From Halolamina rubra (GTDB taxonomy: Archaea; Halobacteriota; Halobacteria; Halobacteriales; Haloferacaceae), in contig NZ_BBJN01000008.1 of NCBI RefSeq assembly GCF_000739555.1, positions 1 through 64,000 on the forward strand: a DNA stretch of 64,000 nucleotides, written 5' to 3'. Positions within the stretch are counted from its first letter, which is position 1. Each line of letters opens with the position of its first letter. The notes beneath the pieces were generated by a model, which made no database searches, was not told the DNA's origin, and was given only the letters and a program-made list of their open reading frames with translations. Below are positions 16,324 to 26,108 of this stretch, in pieces. The position numbers and the translations under genes were made by a program.

Positions 16324-17346
16324 TCACCTGTGGCGGGTTCCGCTCTGTTCCTCGACGATCCGTTCCTGTTCGTCCCCGATCTTGATGAAGTGACAGAGCG
16401 GGTTCCCGGGGTAGACGACCGGGTTCTCGAGGACGCCGGCGAGCAGGCCGGTGAACGGCGCCTCGACGACCGTCTCGTCGGTTTTGAACGGGTTCGTGAT
16501 CCGGCAGATGGTCTCGCCCTCGTGGACGAGGTCGCCGCGCTCGAACTGCATCTCGACGATACCGCCGGCGTCGGCCCGGAGCCACGTCTTCTCCCCCGAG
16601 CTCTCGATCACGGTTCGCCAGCCGGGCCAGCGGACGGTCTCCTGTGGGTAGATGCCGTACTCGGCGAACACGCTCCGGACGCCCTCGAGCGCGTGATCGA
16701 TCAGCTCCCGTTCGAAGCGGTGGGCCTCGCCCATCTCGAGGGTGATGGTCGGGATCCCGTCCGCTGTCGCCTCCGTGCGGAGCATCCCCTCCGAGCCCTC
16801 GCCGGACATGATGAGGCTCGTCCCGAACGCGCGGGCGAGCCTGGCGGCGCCGTCGTCGTCCATGTCGGCGCGGACGTGGAACATGTTGGACCGGCCGCGC
16901 GTCGACGTGTGGAAGTCGAGCCCGAAGTCAGCCGGCTTGACGAAGTTGCTGTAGATCCGGTAGGCGATCCGGTTCGAACTCGTGCTGTCCTGCTTCCCCG
17001 GGAACGCCCGGTTGAGGTCGCGTTCGTAGATCGGGAGGTAGCGCTGCTGCGTGGTGAACCCCTGGACGTTGAGCACGGGGAGACAGATTATCGTCCCGGC
17101 GACCTCGTCGTGGTCCCACTCCTGGGCGACCTCACGCACGACCTCGATCCCGTTGAGCTCGTCGCCGTGGCTCGCCGCCGAGAGGAACGCGGTGGGCCCG
17201 GGGTCGGGGCCGTTGATGATCGTCACGGGGATCCTGACGGGATCACCGAGGTACGACTCACTTACCGGGAACCGGAACCGCTTGGTCTCACCCGGGAGGA
17301 CCCGCCCGCCGTCGTACGTGAACGCGTCGGCGCCGTCGGTGCTCAT
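16324..17346 (-). CDS. Succinylglutamate desuccinylase/aspartoacylase family zinc hydrolase
   Basis: A 340-residue zinc-dependent carboxypeptidase-like enzyme. Metal ligands are H60 and E63 (SHGDELNG) and H146 (LDFHTSTRGR). E204 in TLEMGE is the likely catalytic base. The C-terminal 90 residues form the small beta domain common in this family (GGIVEMQFERGDLVHEGETICRI). Family members hydrolyse N-acyl amino acids or related amides; the substrate here is unknown. The length matches haloarchaeal members. It is divergent from the flavoprotein gene at 17639, with about 290 bases of promoter DNA between them. Confidence 0.88.
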   Translation of the reverse strand: MSTDGADAFTYDGGRVLPGETKRFRFPVSESYLGDPVRIPVTIINGPDPGPTAFLSAASHGDELNGIEVVREVAQEWDHDEVAGTIICLPVLNVQGFTTQQRYLPIYERDLNRAFPGKQDSTSSNRIAYRIYSNFVKPADFGLDFHTSTRGRSNMFHVRADMDDDGAARLARAFGTSLIMSGEGSEGMLRTEATADGIPTITLEMGEAHRFERELIDHALEGVRSVFAEYGIYPQETVRWPGWRTVIESSGEKTWLRADAGGIVEMQFERGDLVHEGETICRITNPFKTDETVVEAPFTGLLAGVLENPVVYPGNPLCHFIKIGDEQERIVEEQSGTRHR

Positions 17347-17603
17347 ACCCGATACGCGCGTTCACGTCAGTTAAAACGAAAGTACGGCTGTCCCCATCTT
17401 GTCCGTTCCTGGGAGGTTCTCAATCGCGTTTTTCAACGGTGTCAGGGATCCAGCCTCTGGATGGCGGCCACCCCGAGATGCGGGCTGAGCGTCGCCAAAC
17501 CCTTCGTGGCGGACCGTGCGTACCTCCTCGTTGACTGTCGCTACTGGGAACTGGTCGGGTGATCGCCAACTGCCAGCACCGACGCTCAGTTTACACAGCG
17601 ACT

Positions 17604-17612
17604 CTATACTTA
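17604..17612 (+). promoter_or_regulatory. TATA box of the flavoprotein gene
   Basis: CTATACTTA ends 27 bases before the ATG at 17639, the spacing expected for a leaderless haloarchaeal transcript. It also supports that ATG over earlier in-frame starts. Bases 17347-17600 hold no gene. Confidence 0.6.
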
Positions 17613-17638
17613 ACCCGTCGCCAGTTCACCCTCTCGGT

Positions 17639-18658
17639 ATGTCGGACGAACTACCGACCGAGGAGTACGAGGTTGTCGTGGTCGGCGGCGGGCCGGCCGG
17701 CCAGACGGCAGCGCTGTACAGCACGCGTCTCGGCCACCGGACGGCGCTCGTCGACCGTGGCGGCGGGCGGGGCGCGATGCAGGAGGTCCACAACCTCATC
17801 GGCGTCCGTGAGGAGACGAGCGGCAACGAGTTCCTCGGGGTGGGCAAGGAGCAACTCGAGGAGTACGGCTGTGCCCTGCACCGGGACGTGATCGCCTCCT
17901 GCTCCCGGACCGACGACGAGCGCTTCGAACTCTGTGGCAACGACGCGACTTACCGGACCGAACACGTCGTCCTCGCGACGGGGTTCAACGACGTTCGTCC
18001 CGAGCCACCGCTGCCGCGGACCGGTCGCGGCCTCCACTACTGCCTTCACTGTGACGCCCACATGTTCGTCGACGAGTCGGTGTACGTGATGGGCTACTCC
18101 GAGAGCGCCGCCCACGTCGCGGCGATCATGCTGAACTTCACCGACGAGGTGGACCTGCTCACCCGTGGCGACGACCCCGCATGGAGCGACGAGACGGCGA
18201 CGATGCTCGACGACCACCCGATCGACGTGATCCACGCGGATGTGACAGGGGTCCAGAACGGCGAGGACGGCTGGCTGAAGGCGATGGAGTTCGAGGACGG
18301 GACCGTCCGCGAGTACAGAGGCGGGTTCGCGATGTACGGCGCGGAGTACAACAACGGCCTCGCGCGGGAGCTCGGCTGCGAGATCAACGACGACGGCACC
18401 GTCGCCGTCGACGATCACGGGGGCACCGCCGTCGACGGGGTGTACGCGGTTGGCGATCTCACGCCGGGGCACAACCAGGTGCCGATCGCGCTCGCCGACG
18501 GGGCGAAAGCCGGGATCTCGATCCACTTCGAGCTCCGGGACTTCCCGCGGGACCCAGAGGCGATCGACGAGGCTGGGCCGGTCCGGTCCGAGGAAGTGCC
18601 GGGCATCCCGGACGAACTGCTCGAACAGGCCGTCGACTTCCACACGTACGACGACTGA
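17639..18658 (+). CDS. Thioredoxin-reductase-like NAD(P)/FAD-dependent oxidoreductase
   Basis: A 339-residue flavoprotein. The FAD-binding motif is VVVVGGGPAGQTAALYSTRLG. A CxxC redox pair occurs in HYCLHCDAHMF, followed by a second dinucleotide-binding stretch with a weak glycine motif (VYVMGYSESAAHVA). The terminal FAD motif is GVYAVGDLTPGHNQVPIALADG. This layout is that of thioredoxin reductase, although the NAD(P) motif is poor, so the electron donor is uncertain and ferredoxin or F420-type donors are possible. The enzyme probably reduces a thioredoxin-like partner in the cytoplasm. No partner gene is adjacent; a thioredoxin lies at 48335. Confidence 0.88.
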   Translation: MSDELPTEEYEVVVVGGGPAGQTAALYSTRLGHRTALVDRGGGRGAMQEVHNLIGVREETSGNEFLGVGKEQLEEYGCALHRDVIASCSRTDDERFELCGNDATYRTEHVVLATGFNDVRPEPPLPRTGRGLHYCLHCDAHMFVDESVYVMGYSESAAHVAAIMLNFTDEVDLLTRGDDPAWSDETATMLDDHPIDVIHADVTGVQNGEDGWLKAMEFEDGTVREYRGGFAMYGAEYNNGLARELGCEINDDGTVAVDDHGGTAVDGVYAVGDLTPGHNQVPIALADGAKAGISIHFELRDFPRDPEAIDEAGPVRSEEVPGIPDELLEQAVDFHTYDD

Positions 18659-19118
18659 GCGAGTCGAGTGTGGACGTTATCGCTTGCGGATCAGGGATGG
18701 ATTGGTGCTGACAACTACCCTCGTCCGCGCGGTTCGGGCAGTCAAGGGGTATCGAGTATCTCGACGTCGACTACCTCTATGACGACCATGGCGAAACCGT
18801 CGCGTCTGCAACGCGGCGATCGTACTCCACAGAACCCGTACATCGGTGTGGTAGAGGCAGAAGGTGGGGAGCGGAAAGCCGCTGCGACGGTGAATCGGTC
18901 TGACCCCTCGGCAGCGACTTTCCAAAGGTGGTTTTCGGGGCGGGCCTCTGCGTCAGCGGGAACCCGCTGACACCTAGTAGCGAGGCCTCCGGATAGTTGA
19001 CAGTTACGGTGGGTGTGACGGCGATTTGACCCTTGGGTGATTTCCCAGAGAGTACCGTGGACAGCTGCGTAGTGGAAGGTCTCAAAGAGAATCAGCAACT
19101 CGTCGTAAAACGGGGACG
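18659..19118. other. Intergenic stretch without a recognised gene
   Basis: Minus-strand open frames read through this region (for example DELLILFETFHYAAVHGTLWE near 19110-19045) and look weakly protein-like, possibly a decayed transposase tail. No conserved catalytic motif or ends are visible. I make no gene call. Confidence 0.4.
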
Positions 19119-20540
19119 TTACTCGTCTCGCAGAACGGCACCCACGGCATCGACGCCGACCTTCCAGACCTGGCGAATAACCAACTTCATGTCGAACGTG
19201 AACGACTGCTGTTTCACGTACTGGAGGTCGTACCGGAGTTTCTTCGCCGGTTCGGCACCGGTCACATCGTTCACTTGCGCTAATCCAGTCAGTCCGGGTT
19301 TTACGAACCACCGCTTCTGCCAGTCCACCACACCGGCCTCGATATCCGAATCGAGTTCGGGGCGCTCCGGCCGAGGCCCAACGGCACTCATATCGCCTTT
19401 CAGGACGGCCCAGAGCTGCGGGATCTCGTCGAGGTGGGTCTGCCGGAGTAGCCGCCCAACACGTGTCACCCGGGGGTCGACACCACCTTCGTCTTCGTCG
19501 CTGATCGTCGCTCCTGTCCCGTCCTCCGCGTTCTCGATCATCGAGCGGAACTTGTACACGTCGAACGTCTCGCCGAACACGGCCGTCCGCTCCTGTTTAT
19601 ACAGCACCGACCCGCCATCGTCCAGCTTGATGGCCAGTGCGATCGCAGCGATCGCCGGACTCAGCGCGAGCAGGCCGACCGTCGAGAACGCCAGGTCGAA
19701 GCCACGTTTCAGCACGTAGTCCTGTACGTCCCACGGCTCGATGTCGACGTCGACGAGCGTTCCGACATCGTCCCCCGAGGTCAGTACTTGGTCAGCATGG
19801 TCCCGGTGTACCTTCGCGTCAACCCCCTGCTCGTAGCAGGCGTCGAGCGCGCCGAAGAACTCCGCGCGGTCGGTGTGTTCGAACGCGAGCACTACCGTGT
19901 CCACGTCGTACTCGACGAGCACGTCCTCGATGCGCGAGAGGCCACCCAGTCGCGTGAGCCCGCCGACGCCGCCGTCAGCGACGACCGGCTGCGGAGCCGA
20001 GCGGCTGGGTCGGTCGAACGCGATCGTCGGGCAGAGATACCCTAAGAGCGGCACGTCCACATCGGCGGCGAGGCGCTCGATCTCTGCGGGGTCGTCGCCG
20101 ACGATGATCCCCCGCTCGGGATCAGTCGTCGGTCGGCGCCGGATCCACACGAACCACGCCGGGAGCGTGATCAGGAGGACGGGTGCAATCACTAGCAGCG
20201 TCGCTCGGGGCAGCCGGTACGTGTAGTCGAAGTAGCCGATAGCCGACAGCGCGAGCAGGGCGACGACGACCCGTTTCTGAGCGAGGACGACGGCGTCGAG
20301 GATACGCCGTGGGCGCGGCTTGTACAGCGGGACAAATGCCCCGGTGACGACCACGACCGTCGTCGCGACCTCGAGGAACCCCTCAGCTGCTGTTGGCGGG
20401 TCGATCGAGAGCGAACCGACGACTGGCAGCGACGCGAAAATCGTCTGGGCGGTGGGGCTGTTCGCGACGCCGACCGCCAACGCGGTCAGCACCGCCACCC
20501 CGAGCACGCTCGTCGCTCGATAGCGCCAGCCGCCGTTCAT
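19119..20540 (-). CDS. Polyprenyl-phosphate glycosylphosphotransferase (sugar transferase)
   Basis: A 473-residue membrane enzyme. Four or five N-terminal transmembrane helices precede a Rossmann-like central domain with a CoA-binding-like look (RGIIVGDDPAEIERLAADVDVPLLGYL). The C-terminal bacterial sugar transferase domain runs KRGFDLAFSTVGLLALSPAIAA, VYKFRSMIENAEDG, FLRQTHLDEIPQLWAVLKGDMS-like (RLLRQTHLDEIPQL), VGPRPERPE and FVKPGLTGLAQVNDVTG. It transfers a sugar-1-phosphate from a nucleotide sugar to dolichyl or polyprenyl phosphate, starting a surface glycan. It lies just downstream of the STT3-like gene on the same strand, consistent with a glycosylation pathway. Confidence 0.92.
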   Translation of the reverse strand: MNGGWRYRATSVLGVAVLTALAVGVANSPTAQTIFASLPVVGSLSIDPPTAAEGFLEVATTVVVVTGAFVPLYKPRPRRILDAVVLAQKRVVVALLALSAIGYFDYTYRLPRATLLVIAPVLLITLPAWFVWIRRRPTTDPERGIIVGDDPAEIERLAADVDVPLLGYLCPTIAFDRPSRSAPQPVVADGGVGGLTRLGGLSRIEDVLVEYDVDTVVLAFEHTDRAEFFGALDACYEQGVDAKVHRDHADQVLTSGDDVGTLVDVDIEPWDVQDYVLKRGFDLAFSTVGLLALSPAIAAIALAIKLDDGGSVLYKQERTAVFGETFDVYKFRSMIENAEDGTGATISDEDEGGVDPRVTRVGRLLRQTHLDEIPQLWAVLKGDMSAVGPRPERPELDSDIEAGVVDWQKRWFVKPGLTGLAQVNDVTGAEPAKKLRYDLQYVKQQSFTFDMKLVIRQVWKVGVDAVGAVLRDE

Positions 20541-20591
20541 CACGTTTCCTTGCGACGCTGGGAAGGTTAAACACTCCGACTCAGTTAATCG

Positions 20592-22961
20592 CTAACTACC
20601 CGTCCCGGATTCGGCGCTAGGGCGGACGGGACGACCGTTCTCGACCGCCTCCTCGGACACGGTCACTGATCCATCGGCGATCTCGTACGTTCCGGGATAG
20701 GGAACCCGCACCGAGTAGTTCCCGGACGCATCCGCTGTCACCGTCCGACTGTACGTCACTTCCTCCCCACCGACCTCAACGGTCGTCGTCGCCGTCACCG
20801 TCGCGTTCGGGTCGGCCGAGCCGGTCACCGTCGCCCCCGGAACCAGCGTGAACACCTTCATCGACCCGTCGTCGCTGGCCCACACCGCCCGATAATGACC
20901 GGTTTCGTTCCCCCACGCATGCAGTCGGTTATACATCAGTTCGTCATCCGTACTCGACAGTCCGTTGTGGCGGTCGACGACGACGAATCCAGTTCGGCCG
21001 TTTAGCCGCTGGTACCACGTCGACGCGTTCGCGGAAGTGAGGAAATCACCGTAGTTCGACTGGGCATACCCGTAGCTGCGGGATTCGCCGTTTACGATCG
21101 CGTTGTACATCCGGCTGTCGCCCCATTCGCTGAACACGTAGTTCTGCGGGTACTCCCAGCTTTCCTCGGTAGCGTGGTCGTCCATGAACGTCGCCGCCTC
21201 GTAGCTCTCGTCGCTCACCATCAGGCTCGTCGTCCGGGCGGGACTGATCACCGCGCCGAGGCCGCCGACCAGCAGGACGATCATTCCGACCGCGAGGACT
21301 GTATCACGGTTCGGCATTGAGAACGCCGGGAGCCTGGGCGCCCGCTCGCTCCAGGTGTCCAGTCCGTCTTCGGCGACCATCGCCGGCCGCACGGTCGCAC
21401 CAGTGACAGCGCTCAGGTGGACGACAGCGACGCCGGCGAACACCGATGAGAACAGCGCCAACTGACCTGCGAACCGGACCTGAAGCAGTGCGAGCAGCAA
21501 GAACACAGTGCTGTAACTCCCGGCGAGCTGCCAGACTGGACGATTCTGGGACCAGCCGGCGGCCAGACTCCACGCCATGTATGGGAGCGCGAAGAAGAGC
21601 GTCAGTCCGAAGAAGAAGAACGGGCCGACGATGGTCCCGTACTGCGTCCCGAACAGCGAGGCCGTCTCCGCAATCCCTTCGACGGAGCCGCCTCCGACCA
21701 GCCGATCAAGTTCCTGCGTGAACTCCGCACCGAACTCCGGAACCACGGTGTACGCGACGACGAAAACGACGGCACCAGCCGCGGCGACCAGCCCCATCGT
21801 CATCCGGGCTGAGAGACCGTATCGACGCGCTCCTTCCCCGACCAAGAGGACTGCGCCCAGCCCGGCAGCGAGCAGGAGTGGCGTCGCGACGATGTAGAGC
21901 TCCTGCCAGTCGAGCGTCGTGTGGACGACGACCGCAAGTACCCCCCCAAGACCGATAGCACCGACCAGCGGTAGGTCCGCGAGCGGTGACGTGCCGGTGT
22001 CGACGGCGGCCGTCGCCCGCACCACGCCGTACAGCGCTATCGGGAGGAGGAGAAGCGGGCCGGCGTTCCACGCGAGTACCTGCCCGGCGACGCCAACGGC
22101 AACAACGCCACCTAGCGCGAGCGTCCACAGGGTCACGACCTTGCGATCGTCCTCTTCCCCCATCGATGTACGCTGGAGGAGCGCCACGGCGGCGACGGCG
22201 GTGATCGCGAGCCAGACGTAGTCGAACGCGTGGTGGTCGGCGAACCCGATCGCCGTCCGGTAGGCGTGGACCGGCGTCACGGCGAGCATGACGACGCTCG
22301 CGACGCCGACACGGCGGTCGTCGGTCACCTGCACGGCGAGGACGTAGACGAGCGCGGCGGTCACCAGCCCGGCGACGACCGGGTACCACGCGAGCACGAG
22401 GTCGGCGGTCTCGACGGTCCCGCCCAGCAACTTCGTCACGGCAAGTAGTGCTGCGAGCATGAGTGGCTCGCCGAGCAGCACCGAATCAGGAAGCGAGGTA
22501 ACACCCGCCCCCTGTTCGAGGGACTCGAGCAGCAGGTAGCGGTAGGCGTACGGGTCGTTCCCCAGGAATACGATGTGCTCGCTGCGGAACACCGACGGGT
22601 AGGCGACCAGCCGGACGGCGACGACGAAGGCGAGTGCGGCGACGATCGCGCCCCCGACACGCCGGGGCGGCAGATCGAGATCGAACTCCAGCGACGGCGA
22701 CGAGTCCTCGGCCGTCGCCTCGAGTTCCTCGCCGTCGAGGGCTGCCTGTACCGCTTCTCGATCTGCGACGCGGTACTCGCCGTCGACCTTCTCGACGATC
22801 CCGCGGGAGACGAGTTCGCCGAACGTCCCCGAGTCGATCGGGATATCGTCGAACGTCCAGGTCTCCTTGCTAGCGTCGACCTCGAGGACGGCCCGGAGGT
22901 CGTCGTCGACGGCAGGGCGGTCCGAACGGAGGGTCGCTGTCGCCTCCCGCACGTCGCTCAT
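20592..22961 (-). CDS. STT3/AglB-like membrane protein with N-terminal winged-helix-like domain
   Basis: A 789-residue protein. Residues 1-95 form a soluble domain that looks like a winged helix ([34 protein letters not shown]). About 13 transmembrane helices follow. The first external loop keeps an acidic motif (NDPYAYR), and a DHH motif is present ([11 protein letters not shown]). The soluble C-terminal part has [10 protein letters not shown] where oligosaccharyltransferases have WWDYG, then a beta sandwich near the end. It belongs to the STT3 superfamily but may not be a classical AglB. It probably moves glycans onto proteins or lipids, together with the sugar transferase 51 bases downstream. 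Confidence 0.75.
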   Translation of the reverse strand: MSDVREATATLRSDRPAVDDDLRAVLEVDASKETWTFDDIPIDSGTFGELVSRGIVEKVDGEYRVADREAVQAALDGEELEATAEDSSPSLEFDLDLPPRRVGGAIVAALAFVVAVRLVAYPSVFRSEHIVFLGNDPYAYRYLLLESLEQGAGVTSLPDSVLLGEPLMLAALLAVTKLLGGTVETADLVLAWYPVVAGLVTAALVYVLAVQVTDDRRVGVASVVMLAVTPVHAYRTAIGFADHHAFDYVWLAITAVAAVALLQRTSMGEEDDRKVVTLWTLALGGVVAVGVAGQVLAWNAGPLLLLPIALYGVVRATAAVDTGTSPLADLPLVGAIGLGGVLAVVVHTTLDWQELYIVATPLLLAAGLGAVLLVGEGARRYGLSARMTMGLVAAAGAVVFVVAYTVVPEFGAEFTQELDRLVGGGSVEGIAETASLFGTQYGTIVGPFFFFGLTLFFALPYMAWSLAAGWSQNRPVWQLAGSYSTVFLLLALLQVRFAGQLALFSSVFAGVAVVHLSAVTGATVRPAMVAEDGLDTWSERAPRLPAFSMPNRDTVLAVGMIVLLVGGLGAVISPARTTSLMVSDESYEAATFMDDHATEESWEYPQNYVFSEWGDSRMYNAIVNGESRSYGYAQSNYGDFLTSANASTWYQRLNGRTGFVVVDRHNGLSSTDDELMYNRLHAWGNETGHYRAVWASDDGSMKVFTLVPGATVTGSADPNATVTATTTVEVGGEEVTYSRTVTADASGNYSVRVPYPGTYEIADGSVTVSEEAVENGRPVRPSAESGTGS

Positions 22962-23071
22962 TGGGGGAAGGAATTCAGCGGCGGCGTATAAACCTCCCTT
23001 TCACGTGCTCGGTGGGTCGAAACGATCCCGTAGTCGGGAGATTTTTCCAGGGCGGGCGAGGGGTTCGGCCC

Positions 23072-23479
23072 ATGCGGCAGTTCCGTTTCCCGTTACTCCC
23101 CCGGATCGTCCGCGCCGCGGGTGTCGTCGCCGTCGTCGCGGTGATCTTCTACTTCTCGCTGCTGGACACCGTCGCCGCTCCGCCCACGCCAAGCCCGTGG
23201 TGGGACAAACAGCTCCACCTCGCGGCGTACGCGGCGCTCGCGGCGACGGCGGTGTACGCGACGGCGAAGTGGCGACGCGGCGACCTCGCGCGTGGCGTGG
23301 CGGTACTGGTCGCCGTCTTGCTCTACGGGGTCGGCATCGAACTGGCTCAGGGCCAACTCGCGGGGCGGTACTTCAGCTTCGGCGACCTGTTCGCGAACGT
23401 GCTCGGGACGGCGCTGGGCGGCCTCTGGCTCGCGGTGGAGCGGTACCTCACCTACCGACGGATTCCGAAGCCGGCGTAA
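23072..23479 (+). CDS. VanZ-family membrane protein
   Basis: A 135-residue protein with four transmembrane helices and the VanZ pattern: [19 protein letters not shown], then [27 protein letters not shown]. VanZ proteins are small membrane proteins of unclear biochemical role, linked in bacteria to teicoplanin resistance. The start is ATG at 23072, preceded by TTTTTCC near 23041 as a weak TATA. It is divergent from the STT3-like gene. Confidence 0.88.
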   Translation: MRQFRFPLLPRIVRAAGVVAVVAVIFYFSLLDTVAAPPTPSPWWDKQLHLAAYAALAATAVYATAKWRRGDLARGVAVLVAVLLYGVGIELAQGQLAGRYFSFGDLFANVLGTALGGLWLAVERYLTYRRIPKPA

Positions 23480-23490
23480 CTCGAATCGGC

Positions 23491-23841
23491 TCAGTCCCGG
23501 AACTCCTCGGCGAGGTAGACGCCGAGGACGCCACCCACGGTGGAGAGCGCGATCGTGTAGACGGCGACGAACAGCACCCCGATCAGCAGGATCACGAACC
23601 CGCCGGCGAACGGCTCACCGAACCCAAGGAAGGCGAAGAGGAAGCCGCCGAACAGCAGGACGGCGGCGGCCATCGGGAGCGAGGCGAACAAGCCAGCGAG
23701 CGCGCCGACCTGGGCGCCGTCGCGGCGTTCGAGGAAGCCCGCGGTCGCGCCGCCCAACACCGGCGAGACGCCGGCGAAGGAGAAGACGACCGTGACGGCC
23801 GCGCCGAGGAGGGCGTTGATGTACGTGTTCTCGGTGTCCAT
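23491..23841 (-). CDS. DUF5518-family four-helix membrane protein
   Basis: A 116-residue protein made almost entirely of four hydrophobic segments with Gly-rich turns ([35 protein letters not shown], then [14 protein letters not shown]). This pattern matches the haloarchaeal DUF5518 family. ATG at 23841 is chosen over an upstream in-frame start that adds a non-conserved leader. It converges with the VanZ gene. Function unknown. Confidence 0.75.
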   Translation of the reverse strand: MDTENTYINALLGAAVTVVFSFAGVSPVLGGATAGFLERRDGAQVGALAGLFASLPMAAAVLLFGGFLFAFLGFGEPFAGGFVILLIGVLFVAVYTIALSTVGGVLGVYLAEEFRD

Positions 23842-23946
23842 ACCGGTCGTTGGGCCGAGGGGAAGCAAAAGCTGTCGGCCACTGTCGAGACGCCCCTGCT
23901 GGACTGGCCGCCCCGTTTATGTGGTCTCCCTGTGAAGTATCACGTG

Positions 23947-24147
23947 ATGGTTCACAAGAAGATCACTCTGATCGGATCGAGCAGCGAGAGCTTCGACGCC
24001 GCGGCCGACGACGCGATCGACCGCGCGGAGGACACGCTGAACAACGTGAAGTGGGTCGAAGTGAAGGAGTTCGGCGTCGAGCTCGCGAGCGTCGACGACC
24101 GGGAGTACCAGGCGGAAGTCGAAGTCGCGTTCGAACTGCAGGACTAA
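23947..24147 (+). CDS. Dodecin (flavin-binding protein)
   Basis: A 66-residue protein ([21 protein letters not shown]...[14 protein letters not shown]...[12 protein letters not shown]) matching archaeal dodecin along its whole length. W36, in the VKWVEV strand, is the residue that stacks against bound flavin. Dodecins form hollow dodecamers that store riboflavin or lumichrome and protect cells from flavin phototoxicity. A TATA-like TTTAT near 23916-23920 lies 27-31 bases before the ATG. It stands alone between DUF5518 and a phosphoesterase. Confidence 0.95.
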   Translation: MVHKKITLIGSSSESFDAAADDAIDRAEDTLNNVKWVEVKEFGVELASVDDREYQAEVEVAFELQD

Positions 24148-24216
24148 CTCCAAGCCGGGAGCGCGGTCCGCTCCCGACGGCTTCTTGCCCGCTGGCCGAC
24201 TCCTCTCGAACACTGA

Positions 24217-25611
24217 ATGGTTCGCCTCCTCCACTACTCCGATATTGAGAACCTCTTCGACGACGCCGAGCGGGCGGGGCGCTTTGCGGGCCGACTGCGG
24301 GAACGCGACGGCGAGGACGCGCTCGTCGTCGGCACCGGCGACAACACGGCGCCGGGCGTCGTCTCGCTCGCGGCCAGCGGGCGGCAGATCCTCGACTTCG
24401 CCGACGCCGTCGACACCGTCGCCGACACGTTCGGCAACCACGACTTCGACTACGGTCCCGACGCCACGCGGGAGATCGTCGCCGACAGCGACCTCACGTG
24501 GGTGAACGCGAACACGCGCGACGAGGACGGCGACCCCTTCGGCGCCGACGCGGGCGTCGTCCCGTGGACGATCGCCGAAGCCGACGGCGAGCGCGTCGGT
24601 TTGTTCGGCCTCACGGACCCGACGACCGACTCGATCAACCCCCAGGCCGCGCCGCTCACCTTCACCGACCCCTACGAGGCGGCCGCGGACGCGGTCGACG
24701 AGCTCCGTGCCGAGGGCGTCGACTACGTCGTTGCGCTCTCGCACCTCGGCGGCGGCGACGACGAGCTCGCTCGTCGGGTCGACGTGGACGCCATCCTCGG
24801 CGGGCACGTCCACAGCGTCCGGACCGAGTACGTCGACGGCACGCTCTGCACGCGGCCGGGCGTGAACGGCCACGAGTTCGTCGAGGTCGAACTCGGCGCG
24901 GACGACGCGGCCGCGGCCCGGGGCGACGGCGGCGTCGCCGCGAGCGCCCGCGTGATCGACCCCAGCGAGGGGCCGGTCCACGAGACGCTGACCGACGCGC
25001 TCGAGCGCCGGCGGGAGTCGGCCGGCCTGACCGAGACGGTCGCGACCGTCGACGAGCCGCTCCATCGGACCGACGAGACCACGTTCGGCGGCGAATCCCG
25101 GATCGGCAACTTCGTCGCCGACGCCTACCGCGCTGCCGCGGACGCCGACGTTGGCCTCCAGAACGGCGGCGGAATCCGCGAGGGCCCCCCGCTGTCGGGC
25201 GAGGTGACGCTCGCGGATCTCGTGAGCGTGCTCCCCTTCGAGGAGCCCGTAGTCGTCGTCGAACTCAGCGGGCGGGAACTCCTGGAGGTGTTCAGCGAGG
25301 CCGACGGCGCGGAACTCGACTTCGGCGAGCCCCACTGGTGGCACGCCCACCTCAGCGGCGCCAGCCTGCGCTGGGACCACGAGGCGGGCGAACTGCTCGA
25401 CGCGCGCGTCGACGGCGACCCGATCGACCCCGATCGGCGCTACACGGTCGCGACCGCGGAGTACCTGCTCCACTCCGACCACGAGTTCCCGACGATCGAG
25501 CAGCGCCACCGCGCCGGCGAGGTCGGTATCCAGCACGACGTGCTGGCGGAACACGCCCGACGCGGCGGGCTCGACGTCGACGTGGAGGGGCGAATGGTCT
25601 TCGAGCGCTGA
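24217..25611 (+). CDS. 5'-nucleotidase/UshA-type metallophosphoesterase
   Basis: A 464-residue enzyme. Metal-binding motifs of the calcineurin-like domain are visible: HYSDIEN at the N-terminus, GTGDNTAPG, FGNHDFDYG, LSHLGGGDDE and GGHVHS. The C-terminal 5'-nucleotidase domain has IGNFVADAYRAAADADVGLQNGGGIREG and VVVELSGRELLEV. It should dephosphorylate nucleotides or related phosphoesters. There is no signal peptide, so unlike bacterial UshA it probably works in the cytoplasm. The UspA gene follows after about 50 bases. Confidence 0.92.
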   Translation: MVRLLHYSDIENLFDDAERAGRFAGRLRERDGEDALVVGTGDNTAPGVVSLAASGRQILDFADAVDTVADTFGNHDFDYGPDATREIVADSDLTWVNANTRDEDGDPFGADAGVVPWTIAEADGERVGLFGLTDPTTDSINPQAAPLTFTDPYEAAADAVDELRAEGVDYVVALSHLGGGDDELARRVDVDAILGGHVHSVRTEYVDGTLCTRPGVNGHEFVEVELGADDAAAARGDGGVAASARVIDPSEGPVHETLTDALERRRESAGLTETVATVDEPLHRTDETTFGGESRIGNFVADAYRAAADADVGLQNGGGIREGPPLSGEVTLADLVSVLPFEEPVVVVELSGRELLEVFSEADGAELDFGEPHWWHAHLSGASLRWDHEAGELLDARVDGDPIDPDRRYTVATAEYLLHSDHEFPTIEQRHRAGEVGIQHDVLAEHARRGGLDVDVEGRMVFER

Positions 25612-25659
25612 GCCGCCGGAAGGGGTACGCATTTGTCGGCCCGCCGCAGACGTGTCAGT

Positions 25660-26079
25660 ATGACGCTGGTCGTCGTCCCGGTTCGCTACCCGCTCTCGAA
25701 ACACTCCGCGGCGACCCTCCGGGAGGCCGTCCGCATCGCGGAGGAGCGCGACGCCGACCTGTCGGTGCTGCACGTCGACCTGTTCCAGAACAACCACAAC
25801 GTGAGCCGGGTCGACCTCAAGCGCGCCGTCGAGGCCGAGGTTGGCCGGATCGACCGCGCGCGGTACGTCGTCCGTCAGGGGTTCCTGGTCGAGGAGACGA
25901 TCATGGAGGAGGTCGCCGACGAGGCCGCCGACGTGGTCGTGATCGGCTCGAAGCAGGCCGGCCGCTTCCGGAAGATGCTCAACAAACTGTTCGAGTCGCC
26001 CGACGTGGGCCGGTATCTGGAGGAACAGCTCGACTGTACGGTGATCACGGTCTCCGCGGACGGGCAGACCCAGAGTTGA
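25660..26079 (+). CDS. Universal stress protein (UspA family)
   Basis: A 139-residue single-domain protein: a first beta strand MTLVVVPVRYPLSKHS, helix TLREAVRIAEERDADLSVLHVD and the nucleotide-loop region DVVVIGSKQAGRFRKMLNKLF. It is somewhat unusual in lacking the full G-2x-G-9x-GS/T ATP motif, so ATP binding is uncertain. The start is ATG at 25660. It probably helps stress survival. Confidence 0.85.
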   Translation: MTLVVVPVRYPLSKHSAATLREAVRIAEERDADLSVLHVDLFQNNHNVSRVDLKRAVEAEVGRIDRARYVVRQGFLVEETIMEEVADEAADVVVIGSKQAGRFRKMLNKLFESPDVGRYLEEQLDCTVITVSADGQTQS

Positions 26080-26108
26080 AGTAGGAGACCGGGACCACTC
26101 CGCCCCGG

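Noticed and set aside
18742-19311. Minus-strand frame resembling a transposase end
   Set aside because: It runs into the sugar transferase gene, has no catalytic residues and has no terminal repeats.
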